64,000 nt of DNA, taken from Miscanthus floridulus. Taxonomy: Eukaryota; Streptophyta; Magnoliopsida; Poales; Poaceae. The DNA is taken from positions 78,431,739-78,495,738 of the forward strand of contig NC_089583.1 in assembly GCF_019320115.1 (NCBI RefSeq), written 5' to 3'. The notes beneath the pieces are model-generated. The model had not been told where the DNA came from, searched no databases, and saw only the letters and a list, made by a program, of their open reading frames with translations. Position numbers and translations under genes: made by a program. Positions 1 through 11,668 of this stretch are shown in pieces. Each line of letters starts with the position of its first letter. Within the stretch, counting starts at the first letter, position 1.

Positions 1-761
1 AATCCGTTCTTGGAGTGTAGCGGTTGTCGTATATCTTCGTTGGGTTCCGTGTCCCAGAGCTGAAGGCGGCGCCTACAACTCTACAGAGTGAGGTGCACGT
101 ACCTGTAATACCTTTTGGGCTCTGCGGCGCCCGGAAGGGTCTAAAGCGTCAGTCCTGTCGTTCCCTGGCAGTTCTTTTCCTGTCAGGGTGCAGGGTATGG
201 TCGTTGGAGCCATGGTTGACCCGAACGTCTTGTCTCGTCCTGTACCCATCGTTATGAGGGATAGATATCGATCAGGGCGAGGCTCGTTCTGGGCCGTCGG
301 ATGAGACGGAGGCCAGTCCCTATCTCTTGGGCGAGACTAACCCTATCCCTCCGGGATCGGGCGAGGCGGAATCTATCCCTTAGCCTTCGGGCGAGACCGA
401 GCCCGCCCTATAGGCGTCGGGCGAGACGGAGATTAGCCTTGAGCCTTTGGGGCGAGGCAGGGTTATCCCACAAAGGCGTCGGGTGAGGCTGACCCCACCC
501 CTCCGGGATCGGGCGAGACGGAACTCATCCCTCAGCCCTCGGGCGAGACCGAGCCCGTCCTCAAGGCGTCGGGCGAGACGGAGTTTATCCCTCGGTCCTC
601 GGGCGAGACCGAGCCCGTCCCAAGGGTGTCGGGCGAGGCGGAACCGAACTCCTGTCATTCGAACAAAGGATGACATGGCGCCCTTATGCGTCCAGAAGTT
701 TTTTACGTTCGGTGGTTATCGGTTCCACCTTCTGGGGTACCCCGGTATTAGGTCCCCGACA
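1..761 (+). repeat. 3' end of a Gypsy-like LTR with GC-rich tandem repeats
   Basis: About 300-640 consists of short GC-rich imperfect tandem units built on 'tcgggcgagacggag' alternating with 'tcgggcgagaccgag', in a roughly 60-bp higher-order pattern. The segment ends at 761 in 'ggtccccgaca', a terminal style I associate with long Gypsy LTRs of grasses (recall, not a search). The left end lies outside the window, so neither length nor target-site duplication can be checked. No protein is recognised; the short reading frames here are by-products of the repeat. Bases 762-801, between this end and the next element, are too short to assign. Confidence 0.45.
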
Positions 762-806
762 CTTAGTGTATAGCTTTCTTCACACACATTATGGGAAGGT
801 TTCTTC

Positions 807-1605
807 TGAAAAATTCTCATTATCAAGATATCCAAGAGAGAGAGTGAAATGGGCTAATTCTAAATTATTTACAATAATTAAACCCTACACTTAGATTACT
901 TCACCCCTTTGCCTAGAATGTGTTTCTATTGTTCTACCGTACAAAAGTTTTGTACCCTAAGTTCTAATTCTACTCTAGCATGGTAATTCTAGGAATGTAA
1001 AGACATGAAATGAATTATTCAAATGTAAATGCTCAAAGTAAAGAGAGGGAAAGAAACGCGACGATGTTTTTCTGAGGTATCGGAGAGTCGCCACTCCCCA
1101 CTAGTCCTCGTTGGAGCACCCGCGCAAGGGTGTAGCTCCCCTTTGATCCACGCAAGGATCAAGTGGTCTCTACAGGCTAATTTTTTTATACTCCATCGCG
1201 GTGAATCGCCCACAACCGCTCATAATTTGACTTGGGTCATCCACAAGCTCCGTCGGATGATCACCAAGCTCTTAATCACCACTGAGCTGTCTAGATGATG
1301 ACGATCATCAAAAGTAACAAGCATAAACTCTCACTTAACCACGACAAACCTAAAGAGAAGGGTGGATGCACACTTGCTATACTCTATGCACTAATGAGGT
1401 CCTTAATCTGGGATTCTCAAATCTCAATCAACTCACTAGGCTCTTGCTCTCCCTTGCACTCCAAAGGTGTTTCTTAGCTGAACAAATGGGCAAGAGTCAT
1501 CCCTTAGACGAGTGGAGTAAGTATTTATACTCCCCCACTCAAAACATAACGTTTGGAGGCTGAGTTAGCATTCTGTGGGATGACCAGACGCTTCGGTCAG
1601 TTATA
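807..1605 (-). repeat. E 3' LTR, truncated
   Basis: This stretch aligns by eye with 42859-43646 of the intact E LTR, for example 'gggctaattctaaatt' near 850 and 42895, the 'cggagagtcgccactccc' block near 1080 and 43122, and 'aaaacataacgtttggagg' near 1540 and 43583. Similarity stops near 1605 and coding sequence of the integrase C-terminal side follows directly. About 800 bp of LTR equivalent to 43647-44450 are therefore absent. Short frames within it are not genes. Confidence 0.75.
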
Positions 1606-1611
1606 GCATTT

Positions 1612-2815
1612 TGTTGCCTAGGTGTTGCTGCTTCTTGTAGATGTAGCATTTGCAACCAAACACCCAGAAGAATGAGACATCCGACTTCTTCTCATTAAGC
1701 AACTCATAAGGGGTCTTGCCAATAAACTTTTAAAGAAATAGACGATTAGATGCATAACATGCGGTGTTGATAGCTTCTGCCCATAGAGCTTCGAGTGTAT
1801 TGTACTCATCAAACATTATTCTTGCAAGAGTGATAAGTGTTCGATTCTTTCTCTCTACTACACCATTTTATTGAGAAGTATATGTTGCGGAGACCTCATA
1901 CTTGATCCCAACTTTATCACAATATGCTTCAATGTTTGTATGGTTAAATTCTTTTTCATTATCGCTTCTTATCTTCTTGAGTTTCACTTTAAATTTATTT
2001 TATGCTCTCTTGGTAAACTTCTTCAAACATGAGGCCACTTCAGTCTTCTCATGAAGGAAGAACACCCAAGTATATCTAGAGTAGTCATCAACAATCACAA
2101 GACAATAGAGATTGCCTCCCAAACTCTTGTAAGTTGTAGGTCCAAATATATCCATGTGGAGAAGCTCTAGACCTCTAGTACTCTTGTTGTTGACATGTAA
2201 GCTTTGGTTGGATAAGTGTTTGCAACTTACTTGTTGGCTTAACATGCACTACAAAGCTTGTCCTTCTCAAATTTTACATCCTTCAAGCCTCTCACCAATT
2301 CATTATTCATTAGCTTCTTGAGTGAGCTCATCCCAACATGTGTTAGTCTTTTATGTCATAGCCACCCAAGTGATGTTTTGGTGAATAGGTATGTCTTCAA
2401 GTTTGCATCTTTGGCGATGAAATCCACTAGATATGGTTGTTGTATCTAAAGCCCTTGAATATAACTTGATCATCATCTTTTTTTGATACAACCACTTCCT
2501 TCTCGGTGAACAAACATTGAAAGCCAAGATCACACAATTGATCAACGGATAGCAAGTTGAAACTCAATAAAGCAACATATAGCACATTTGATATTGAATG
2601 ATCATTTGATATTATTACTTTGCCCAATCCTTGAACTTTGCCCTTTAAATTATCATCAAATGTAATCCTTTCGTGACCATCTACTTCTTCATCTAGTAAG
2701 GTGAACATATGAGGATCACCGGTCATATGTTGATTGCAACCACTATCAATTACCTAATGACTTCCACTAGTCTTGTAGTTCACCTACACACAAGAGATCA
2801 AACTTATTGTTTAGA
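1612..2815 (-). pseudogene. E pol fragment: protease, pre-integrase and integrase
   Basis: On the minus strand, the protease/pre-integrase junction (about 2745-2427) shows VIDSGCNQHMTGD with the Asp-Ser-Gly active site, followed by an LLSVDQLCDLGF motif. The integrase core (2245-2000) shows LHMDIFGPT and VIVDDYSRYTW, carrying the first catalytic Asp and the typical Copia core. A further segment (about 1735-1612) reads TPYELLNEKKS...FFWVFGCKCY, the usual region after the DDE core. Frames shift between these blocks, and a TAG precedes VIDSG. Reverse transcriptase and RNase H should follow but the truncated LTR comes instead. This is the continuation of the gag found 38 kb to the right. Confidence 0.75.
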
Positions 2816-5187
2816 TGAAAGCTCTAGTTTGGTTTTGGTAAATTAATAAAACCCTAAGTGCTAACCTCATTTATCAAAGTGATTATGAGATAGGTGGTAC
2901 ATTTCAAGTGATGAAGCAAATGAAGATCATGACATGATGATGATGGTGATGGTGATGGCATGGTGATGATCATATGCTTGGACTTAGAAAAGAGGAAAGA
3001 AAAACAAAAAGATTAAGGCAAAGGTGAAATTGATAGGAGCTTTTCGGTTTAGTGATCGAGACACTTAGAGAGTGTGATCACATTTAGGATCGATAGTCGT
3101 ACTATTAAGAGGGATGAAATTCGTATCGAAATGCGGTTATCAAAGTGCCATTAGATGCTCTAACTCATTGCATATGCATTTAGGATCTAGTGAAGTGCTA
3201 ACACCCTTGAAAATGTTTATGAAAATATGCTAACATACATGCACAAAGGTGATACATATTGTGTTTAGCACTTGGGAGTAAGGGTACGAAACTTCACCGG
3301 TGGAGTGTCTGCCTGTAGAGTGCAGACAGTCCGACGGTGCCACCAACGCCCTATATAGAAAAGACAGGTTTTCACAGAGTGCACTGGACGCTAGCCTCAA
3401 CTGGACCGAAGTGTTCGGTCAGTGGAAGCAGTGAAGACACTGGTGTCGGTCTTCGATTGGACGCTGGGTCACTTCATGACTGGACGCCGATGGGGTGCTT
3501 CTGGTCGTGCTGACTTGACAGCACACAGAGAAGAGGGTGACTGACCAGACGTTGGGTGAGTACGATCAGGGGTAACTAGACGCGTCCGGTCATGAAAAAT
3601 TGTCTCTAGATGCTTACTGGAAGTGACCGAACACTAGGGTCCTACGTCCGGTCGTTATCAACCGAACGTGTCCAGTCGTGAATGGAATCTTACTAGAAAC
3701 TACCGGACGCTGAGGTCCTATGTCCGGTCACTTTGAAGCAGCTCATCCGGTCACAACTTAAGTGTACTAATGACCGTTGAGACCGAGCGATCAAAATTTG
3801 AAGCAGGTGCCACGTGGCGTGCATCGTGCGGCCGGATGCTGGGGTCCTGCATCCGGTCAATACAACCGAAGCGTCCGGTCGTCCCAATTTTCAGTGAACT
3901 GAGGAGACAATGACTCTATTTTGTGGGGGCTTCTATTTAAGCCCCATGGCTGGCTCAAGCTGACTCTCTTGGCCATTTGAATTTGTAACAAAACCACCCA
4001 ATTTATATAAGATCAAGTACGGTTGTCCCGCTAACACGTTGATACACCTATACTTTCACTTATATAAACCTGGTAGTCCGCTGAGTGTCACAAAGGACCT
4101 CGGTAAATCAACATCACAACCAAGATCACATGATTAAGTAAATACACATCACATATGTAGAGTTGCAGCGGAAATAATATTACAAATGGGTTCACAATTA
4201 ATAGTATAAATTTGGGTTTCAAAACCGATTAGTGAAAACAAAATAACTTTCAAATGATTACATTAATATAAGTTCTAAATATATTGCTAGCATAAGTGAC
4301 ATTCTCTGATAAAAGCATATAGATGAGAAATAAATATAGAGTCACCGAGCTCACCGGTGGTTAGCCACCATCTTCAGTAGGCCAAGAACTTCACCTGCAA
4401 CATGGTGGGATAAACCCTGAGTACTCGAATGTAATCAGCTAGACTTACCCATCGTAAACCAGAAATAAAATGACTCCAAGGATCATGCAAGGCTTTATAG
4501 GTGGAGCTAGCTTGACAACTTTTTGCATAAAACGCGACTAATTTAGTTATACAATTATACTTTGGTCATCAAGTTAATTATGACTATTCATATATAGATT
4601 AGCAACTAACCTATGCCAAACATGTGGTATAGCATTTAGTAGCATAACAATAGTAACCATAGCTGGTGTAATAATTCCATGTTCATCATAATCATCATAT
4701 TCCATAATCCAGTTACTACGATGTTAGTACTAGCCAAGTTTCTCACTGTCCAGGAGAGATGGCGATTCAAATCGATTTCAACCAGCTAAGAATTTATTCC
4801 TAACACAAACCCAGACATACCTATGCTAAGGTAGTCTTAGGTCACCTTTGGTACAACTCAAGTCCATATTTCGTGGGTTCGCCCAGCGCCGCACAATCAG
4901 AGACGACCAGCTGCCAGGACGATCAGGACTACCCTACCCTTGGGCTCACGTATGGCTCCCCGCACATCCTTACGACCATACAAAGTGTGCACTTTGATAG
5001 AGTGGGACCCGGCCTGAGTTGAGCTACTCAACTTTGCGGTCAGAATGAGTTATCCAGCCAGCTAAGTAATAGGCATGCGTTCAATCTTGTTAAAAAACGC
5101 CAACAACGGTACGGTCCTTAATCGACATAGATGGGGTTGGATCGATACCCAAGACCTCCATGTCTTGTTGCCTCTCTATCGACATCC

Positions 5188-8163
5188 TGTAATACCTCTA
5201 GTATTACGAGCTTGCTTAGCACCGAGATTTAGACCTAAGAGGATTTACTGAAATGATTTTTCTTAGATTTTAAAATTTAACTTATGTTTGAAAGTGTCAA
5301 TTTGGTGAATTATATTGAACAATGGGTTAATTAGTTCCTAGATGTTTTGTTTCTACGAGTAAGTATGATGTATGGACTAGTGTATGAAATGTGTATTGGT
5401 TGGACTTAATTAGATTTTGTCTCATGGCGCTGCTCCTCCCGTGCCCTCACCGGCGGGTTTTCGCCGCCGTCATGCCTTCCCCGACTGGGATTGAACGTCG
5501 GCCGGTGTCCTCTGCTCCATGCTTTGTTTTTGGGAGAGAGAAAAGGTGAGAAAGGTAAGGAATAAAGTTCTTCAGGGTTCTCAATGCAAAGATCAGCGAC
5601 TATCCTGAATAGTGTTTGGTATTGTAGGTTAGTTTCGAGATAACCTAGGGGCCTATTTGCAAAGTGGTACCGCCACCGCCCGCGTTGGGCCGTGCTCGTA
5701 GCATGTGGGCTGGCCTATTGGGCCACTCGCCCTGCTCCTCTGTGGTCGTAGCCTGCTCGTCGCCTGTGCTTGCGCCTAGTGTCACACGCCTTGCTGGGCA
5801 ACTTGCGCCCCGCCCCCGTGCTAGGGTCACGCTTCCATGTGCACCGCCCGCGCTGTTCTGCCATCATTGGGCCACGCCGGGCCAGCAGGCAACGCGCGTG
5901 CCTACGGGCCAAGTCGGCTCGCCGGTCATGGGCCGCGGTGATTCTTTTCTTTTTCCAATAAATTAGTGAAGATTCCCTAAAATAAATTCTGAGCAGATTT
6001 TGTTATTTAAATATAAAATTATTTAGGAGTCCAAAAATTGTGGAACAAATTTTGTTAGTCTCCTAAAATCATGATCTATCGGATAGTGTAATTCGTTCCC
6101 ATAGGTTTTATAAGTTTTTAAGGTTGCTCTAATTATTTTAACATGCTTAATATTGTTAAAAGGTGAACTTGTAGGAATTTTCGTGATGAATCGGTGATAG
6201 TATTAACTCTAAAAATTTTATAGTAAATTCCTAATATTATTAGTAGCTCACTGTAATTTTTGTAGCTTCAGAATAATTAGTTTGCTCGATAGAAAATTAT
6301 GCCCTATTTCGAATAAAGATTAAATCGATAGAATGAAATAAAGAAACACCTTGGAATTGTATAACTAAAACAATTGTTGGGGAATAACGCCTTATTCGAC
6401 AACATCTATATGTAGCCTAATTACGGTCGTCGTTAGAACTAACTCGTTAACTTGAAAGGCATAAATCGTATTTTTTGAGTCACCGTTGCAGATGATTGAT
6501 TATGTCTTTGCATTGCATTGCATATCAAAATAGGGACGTCGATGGATCACGGAGTCCTTGGGAGTAGCTGGAGAAATGGTACTTTTGGAGATCATGACGC
6601 CATGATGGAAAGCTAACTTCCGATTAAATCTTACATAGACAAGCCCCGGTGCCTAACCGCTAATTTTCTGCACTTTAAATTATATTTGTGCATTAAGTTT
6701 TAAGGAGTTGAATAAAACCCACTATATATATATATATATCTTTATCCTATGAGTCTTACTAGTATGACAGGATCATGTAGATTGCTATGGTACAGGACTC
6801 CGATAGAAGTCGAGTGATTGTCTCTCACTCACGAGAGATAGAAAATATATTACTGTATTATTATCACTTGGAAAATATAAATGGTGGAAAGAAAAAATGG
6901 TAACCGAACAAGGATATGGTTTGGGTATTGGTGGGTGTAAGAGGTTGTGTCCTGCGGCCAACGGGGCATAGCTTGGGTACACTATTTTTCCTATCTATGT
7001 CAGTTAAGGACCGACGGTTGTATTGGGCTCTAGGCAAGTCACAGACTTATCATCTCAAGCACATACTTGATTATGGGCGCATGGAAGACTTGTTACTCTC
7101 TTGTCATAGGTTTTGGCTCTTTCTAGACCAACTGTCAAGGTGATTTTTGGGTAGGAGGTCCTTGCACCGCACTAAGTCTGGGACTCAAAGGCGGGGGCTT
7201 GGAGTGCTAGTTTGGATGGGGACCTAGACCCTATGATAGGAGGGTAGTGGGTTGGTCCTACTTGTGCCTAGGGTACAAGTGGGGTGTGTGTTTTTAGGGT
7301 ACCCAGCTAGGGGCATTGATTCATAAATCGTTGGGCGATCTGGTATGATTTGTCTATGGTCTAGCACTGTAGTAAGAACTTGAAGATGAAAGATGGAAAA
7401 TAAATTTGATTGCTTATCACCTGCTTAAAAGCAGCATAGGTGCTTACATAGAATGGTTAGTTAATGAACTAATGCACTGCTAATAAAAATCGAATATAAG
7501 GATGCACTTTTAGTAATGCTCCTACATATGCAATAAACCCATAAGCCAGATAGCCTTGCATATCCTTAGAGTCTTTTCTTTCCTCCTGTCGGGTAAGTCT
7601 TGCTGAGTACAATTGAGTACTTAGGGTTTTATTTCCCCCTGTTGTAGGTGACAGGCGGATGTTAGAGCTGACTCTTGTGTGTGGATTCCTCCTGGTGGGC
7701 TCAAAGAGGATTCCCTTATGCTGCGATCATAGTTTTTATTTATAACTCTCACTAAATATTATTATAAATGAAAGTTTTATAATCTATTATCATAGTTTAT
7801 ATATCAATGCTTCATCATGCCATGGATAGATATTTATTTAGTTCCACTGTAATTCTATTCACATGTTTATATTCCGCTGTTCAATTAAATTATTCATAAC
7901 TCTAGTAATATGATTACATTCCCCTGTTATAACAATAAATACTATACTCTGATGTTGTATTAAAAATGATGTAAGAAATGGTTAACGATATTGTAAGCTT
8001 TATTCTCTCATTTGTGATTCTGATGGAAAAATGTGGATTTTTATGTTCTTCCCCTGGGGTGTGCCTGATGGGACCGCGTTATTTGGTGCCCTCCCTTGAG
8101 TACTTAGTGTCTAATAGAAGATGAGTACTCTTAGGAGGCATAAGATTAGGCGGTTCTACCACA
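5188..8163 (+). repeat. C 5' LTR, with internal deletion
   Basis: The 2976-bp LTR matches the 4258-bp 3' LTR along its length, except that about 1.28 kb present at 11897-13182 of the 3' LTR is missing at about 5420. The junction reads 'ttagatttTGtctcatggcg'; the capitals are a two-base filler not explained by either side. The segment 5660-5950 is GC-rich and the rest is AT-rich. It includes a (TA)n run near 6725 and the shared modules near 6800 ('gaagtcgagtgattgtctctcac'), 7005 ('gttaaggaccgacggttg') and 7588 ('gggtaagtcttgctgag'). Confidence 0.8.
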
Positions 8164-8165
8164 GG

Positions 8166-8177
8166 TGGTATTAGAGC
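8166..8177 (+). other. C primer-binding site (tRNA-iMet type)
   Basis: 'tggtattagagc' begins two bases after the 5' LTR end. It fits the complement of the plant initiator tRNA-Met 3' end with one substitution (TTA for TCA). Position and sequence fit first-strand priming of a plant LTR retrotransposon. Confidence 0.75.
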
Positions 8178-8942
8178 ATAAATGAGGAAATAAAGCTTCG
8201 AAAACTTTTTCTAAACTAAAATTTGACAACCTATTTTTGCAAAAAGTTAGGACGTTTTTATGTGAAGTTATATAAGTAGCCCTATTACTATGGTTATGTA
8301 TCTAGGATAGATGACACTCTACTGACTAAGGTAGGCTTAATTAATTTTTCTATAGGCACACTGACCCCGAGCATAGTCTGATAGTATCGACTAGCTATAG
8401 GGAGAGAACGATGTGCCAAGAATCTAAGAACAGTTGCCCTATATGTTGGCAACAGTGGAAGGACGTATAGGACGTGCATTTATGTATTTCCTGCTTATGC
8501 ATTGTAGTGCTTGTATTGCTTGCATATACGCCGTCCATAGGTGTCACGTGTGTCATATTGTGCATGACTAACTCGTTCCTGGTCTGGAGTTATTTTGGCA
8601 CTATGGCTTTGTGCTCCATGTTCACCCGTGGTTCATGCCAATTGTGATCCATGTCTCCCCATACTCTTTTCTACGCTCTTGTTGGACCCTTGCCCTATAG
8701 TTGTACTAGTCAGTAAGGGCCTCGGACATCGCTTATCTTGAACGCGTGGAATTTTTATCGATTCATTTATAGTGATCCCACGTAGGAACCCTGGTGGACC
8801 ATGCCAGGACCACTAAACGCTCTACCTTTATAAGCAGGGCCTAGCTTAGACATTGGTACCACCACTTGGCGTACTTTAGCTCATTTAGCTTTTCCTTTGA
8901 GCAAGCTTTTTGCTCAGCCCTTCCTTGCAACCACTGCCAAGA
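8178..8942 (+). other. C 5' leader, no gene seen
   Basis: This is the stretch between the primer site and the accessory ORF. No coding motif is visible on either strand. It corresponds in position to the 0.8-kb leader of element A before its accessory ORF. Confidence 0.55.
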
Positions 8943-9841
8943 ATGGTAGGAGCTTGGGTTAGTAGTTACTGCTTGAATGTTGAGGGTTTTCCTAGAATCC
9001 TGCATGCCATCCTACAAAAGCTCAGAGTCAAAGATCGTCCGAGTATGAGGGCCGTGAGTATGAAAAGCATGGCACCGAGCGGTGTGAGGTTACCGTCTAC
9101 ATTGGGAAGAGTAAAGAGTTCCTTGACCTCACTAAAGCCTGGAATGTGACTGCAACCGGGTTTCGCTTCGTCGACACCTACCAGGTTGTGGCCCACAAAG
9201 CCTTGTGGTACCTTTGCCAGATCTATAAAGAGCCCATAGCCCGTACCCCCATGAGGATCTTTCCACCTTTGGAAAAGAATCGATGAGCATGGAGGGCTCG
9301 CATGGAGGCTTTTCAAGGGCGGGATGCGCAAGATGACAGTCCAACCGTGGTGCACTTGACCACGTACCTACTTGCTTTGGATGAGCAGTACAACCAGCAA
9401 GCCTCAGAGCTAAGGAAGTGCCTCTGTCAAGCTGAGAAAGCCAAGATCTTCTCCAAGATGCTCCAGGTGCAACTGGCCGAAGCTCATGCCAGTGTTGTAG
9501 CTATAGAGAGTCGGGAGACTGCCATATCGGAAGCCTTAAAGGAGGTTGAAGATCGGCATGTCCATTAGTTGGGAGAGGCCTTCCTGGTCACTAGGGCCAA
9601 GTAGAGGACGCTGGTTGTGGAACGGTAGGATCCCTTGATCGTGAAGGGAATCCCTGTCCACCCACCAGAAAGAAGGAGAACTAGTGTTGCAGTGTTGCTA
9701 GCACCCCCACCCTCGGAAGTGTCAGAAGTAGAACTCTTGATTCCTCTCACTCAGCCTTTGCCCAGAGAAGAGGCAGATCCAAAGCTAGGGCGATAGAAGA
9801 ATCTGCCAAGCCCAAGAATGGAGATGTGTGGTCCAGAGTAG
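8943..9841 (+). pseudogene. C accessory ORF (coiled-coil), homologue of the A accessory ORF
   Basis: It reads MVGAWVSSYC... in one frame to about 9047, shifts by one frame, and then continues to a TAG at 9839. In the second frame the protein shows CEVTVYIGKSKEFLDL, then a segment around VVAHKALWYLCQIYKEP, then a heptad-rich region from about 9302 (LLALDEQYNQQASELRKCL...). In-frame stops are TGA 9284 and TAG 9566, 9602, 9626 and 9794. The order (globular part, coiled coil, acidic tail) and local similarity (FPRILHAIL against A's MPTLLWRVLHDV; ALWYLCQIYKEP against A's AFHVIRDIMSRFP) indicate distant homology to the accessory ORF of A. No H3-like tail is present at its start. The function is unknown. 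Confidence 0.6.
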
Positions 9842-11668
9842 ATTAGTTGCCTTGGGATGTTGTACCCGTAGTAGTAGTGCTTTCGTCGTTGTCCTCCGGT
9901 ATTGTACTCTTGCCGTTGTTTTCGTCCATAGTTGTTGAGATCGTCCGCCTATAGGAAAGGTGAATGATGTGTCATGAAAGGGATCCTGAATGCCTATATG
10001 TTGTACCCATATAACACCGTTGGAATATGCATTTTGTTTATTCGCTATATTTATTACGTCCATCTACCCTTAAGTTTCATGAGATATGCTTAGAGTTTTC
10101 AAAGACAATATTAAGAGGGTTACAAAAGAAGATACAATTTAGATGCTAGTAGACCAGCCATGATTGGAGAACATTGGACACTGTATCAACTAATTGTGGA
10201 TGTCTCAGCAGAATGCTTGAATCTCTTTAAAACAAATCCATAGTTGGATTTGAATTCCTTGTCCCTTGTTGTGAAGGGAACCCTTGTTGTTTGAATCTTC
10301 CCTTGCAATACTCCTCTTATTCTATGGTCTATGACCCCACCGCCTTCATTGCGTGTAAGTTGGTAATAGTTGCCTAGTTAATAGCTTATGGTGCCACGAT
10401 GAAACCGAGGGCCCTGTGGGAAAGCTACCACATGGTGACGCTGTTCGGCACACGCTGGTATTGAGGTTGTTGACCAAGTACCTTTACCAAGTTACATCGC
10501 TGTACCGCTTTTGCTACTAAATATTCTCCTTGAAAATATTCGAGTGTTAGAACAGGAAATCCACAATGGGTTGATGAAATAGTGTTCTCTCAAGGTAAAC
10601 AAGAGGTGGTGGTTTTGGAGGAAGCGTGTATGTTGTGATCTTAGTTCATACAAAGGTTGGTACATATGTGGTCAAGGAAGGAAAAGCAAAAGAGGAGTAG
10701 TAAGGAAAGTTAGCTGTGGGTAGTCAGGAGTGATTGTAAAAGCCTGAGTGGACGTCATGTCCCAAGTCCTGAGTCTAGCTTGATCGTGCTATGCATGCTA
10801 GGTCATTTCACTGCGTGCCCAACGAACATCGTCTGTGTCGGGCCCATTAGCACCTAGTTTTCACGTGGCCGTGGCATCGTGCCGCACTCGCCATCCTTGT
10901 GCACTATGCGCTTTTCCTTTTCTCTAGCATCCGGTCGACTCTCAACCCCACGTTCTCATCCCCATACCGGACCCCCCTTCCCCTCCCTTCTTTCTTCTTT
11001 TAGGGACATGATCGCCCGCATGCCTGCCTTGTCAAGCGAACCCTCTCCTTTCCCCTCTGCTCGCTCGCACAGGGAGCGCACCATGTCTAACCTTATCTCC
11101 ACAGCGTGAACAGTCTGTGTATCCCATTCACATCGCCTCCACTTTTGGTGTGTTGTGCACTTGCACCCCACCTCTATTCGCCACTATAAGATACACTTGG
11201 TCCTTGTTCTTCTTCTTCATCCCCATTCCCCTCACATTCGGAGCAGATCTATGAAATCTAGTTGCCATTGTGGAGCTAGGTTTGTCAATCTAAGGTGATG
11301 GTGTAATCTAAGAAGAAGAAAGGATCTGGTTCATCAAAGAAGTTCAAGTTCCCTTGGTTAGTTTGGTCTTAGGGTTCACGATGTTTGACTTCTCAGTCTT
11401 ATGTTTCTAGATCTATTGGACCTATGCCATGTTTTGGATAATCATCTTCCTACTGTTTCTCCACTGTCCTCATCTATCTCGACTTTTGGATTAAGCTTTG
11501 GTTGTATTAGGTTGCTCTTAACTAGGTATCTCTAAATCCCGATGTGATTTAGCGTTCGACGTCGTGTAATCTTCATGTAAATCCTGATCTACAAAATGTA
11601 ATCACGTTTCCCCTCTTCTGATTCTTACTTCGAATCTCAAGATGAGATTCTTTTTAAGGGGGGTTGGT
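9842..11668 (+). other. C 3' internal region and polypurine tract
   Basis: This region of about 1.8 kb contains no recognisable gag or pol. Part of it (about 10860-11240) is CT-rich and could be a captured or degenerate segment, but I cannot identify it. It ends in 'gatgagattctttttaagggggg' wording: a conserved pre-PPT block followed by the polypurine tract 'aaggggggttggt' (11656-11668) directly before the 3' LTR. A and B have the same block at the same place. Confidence 0.55.

Noticed and set aside
8966..9355. 129-codon minus-strand frame opposite the C accessory ORF
   Set aside because: It is antisense to the coiled-coil ORF, which has homology and heptads; the antisense product shows none.
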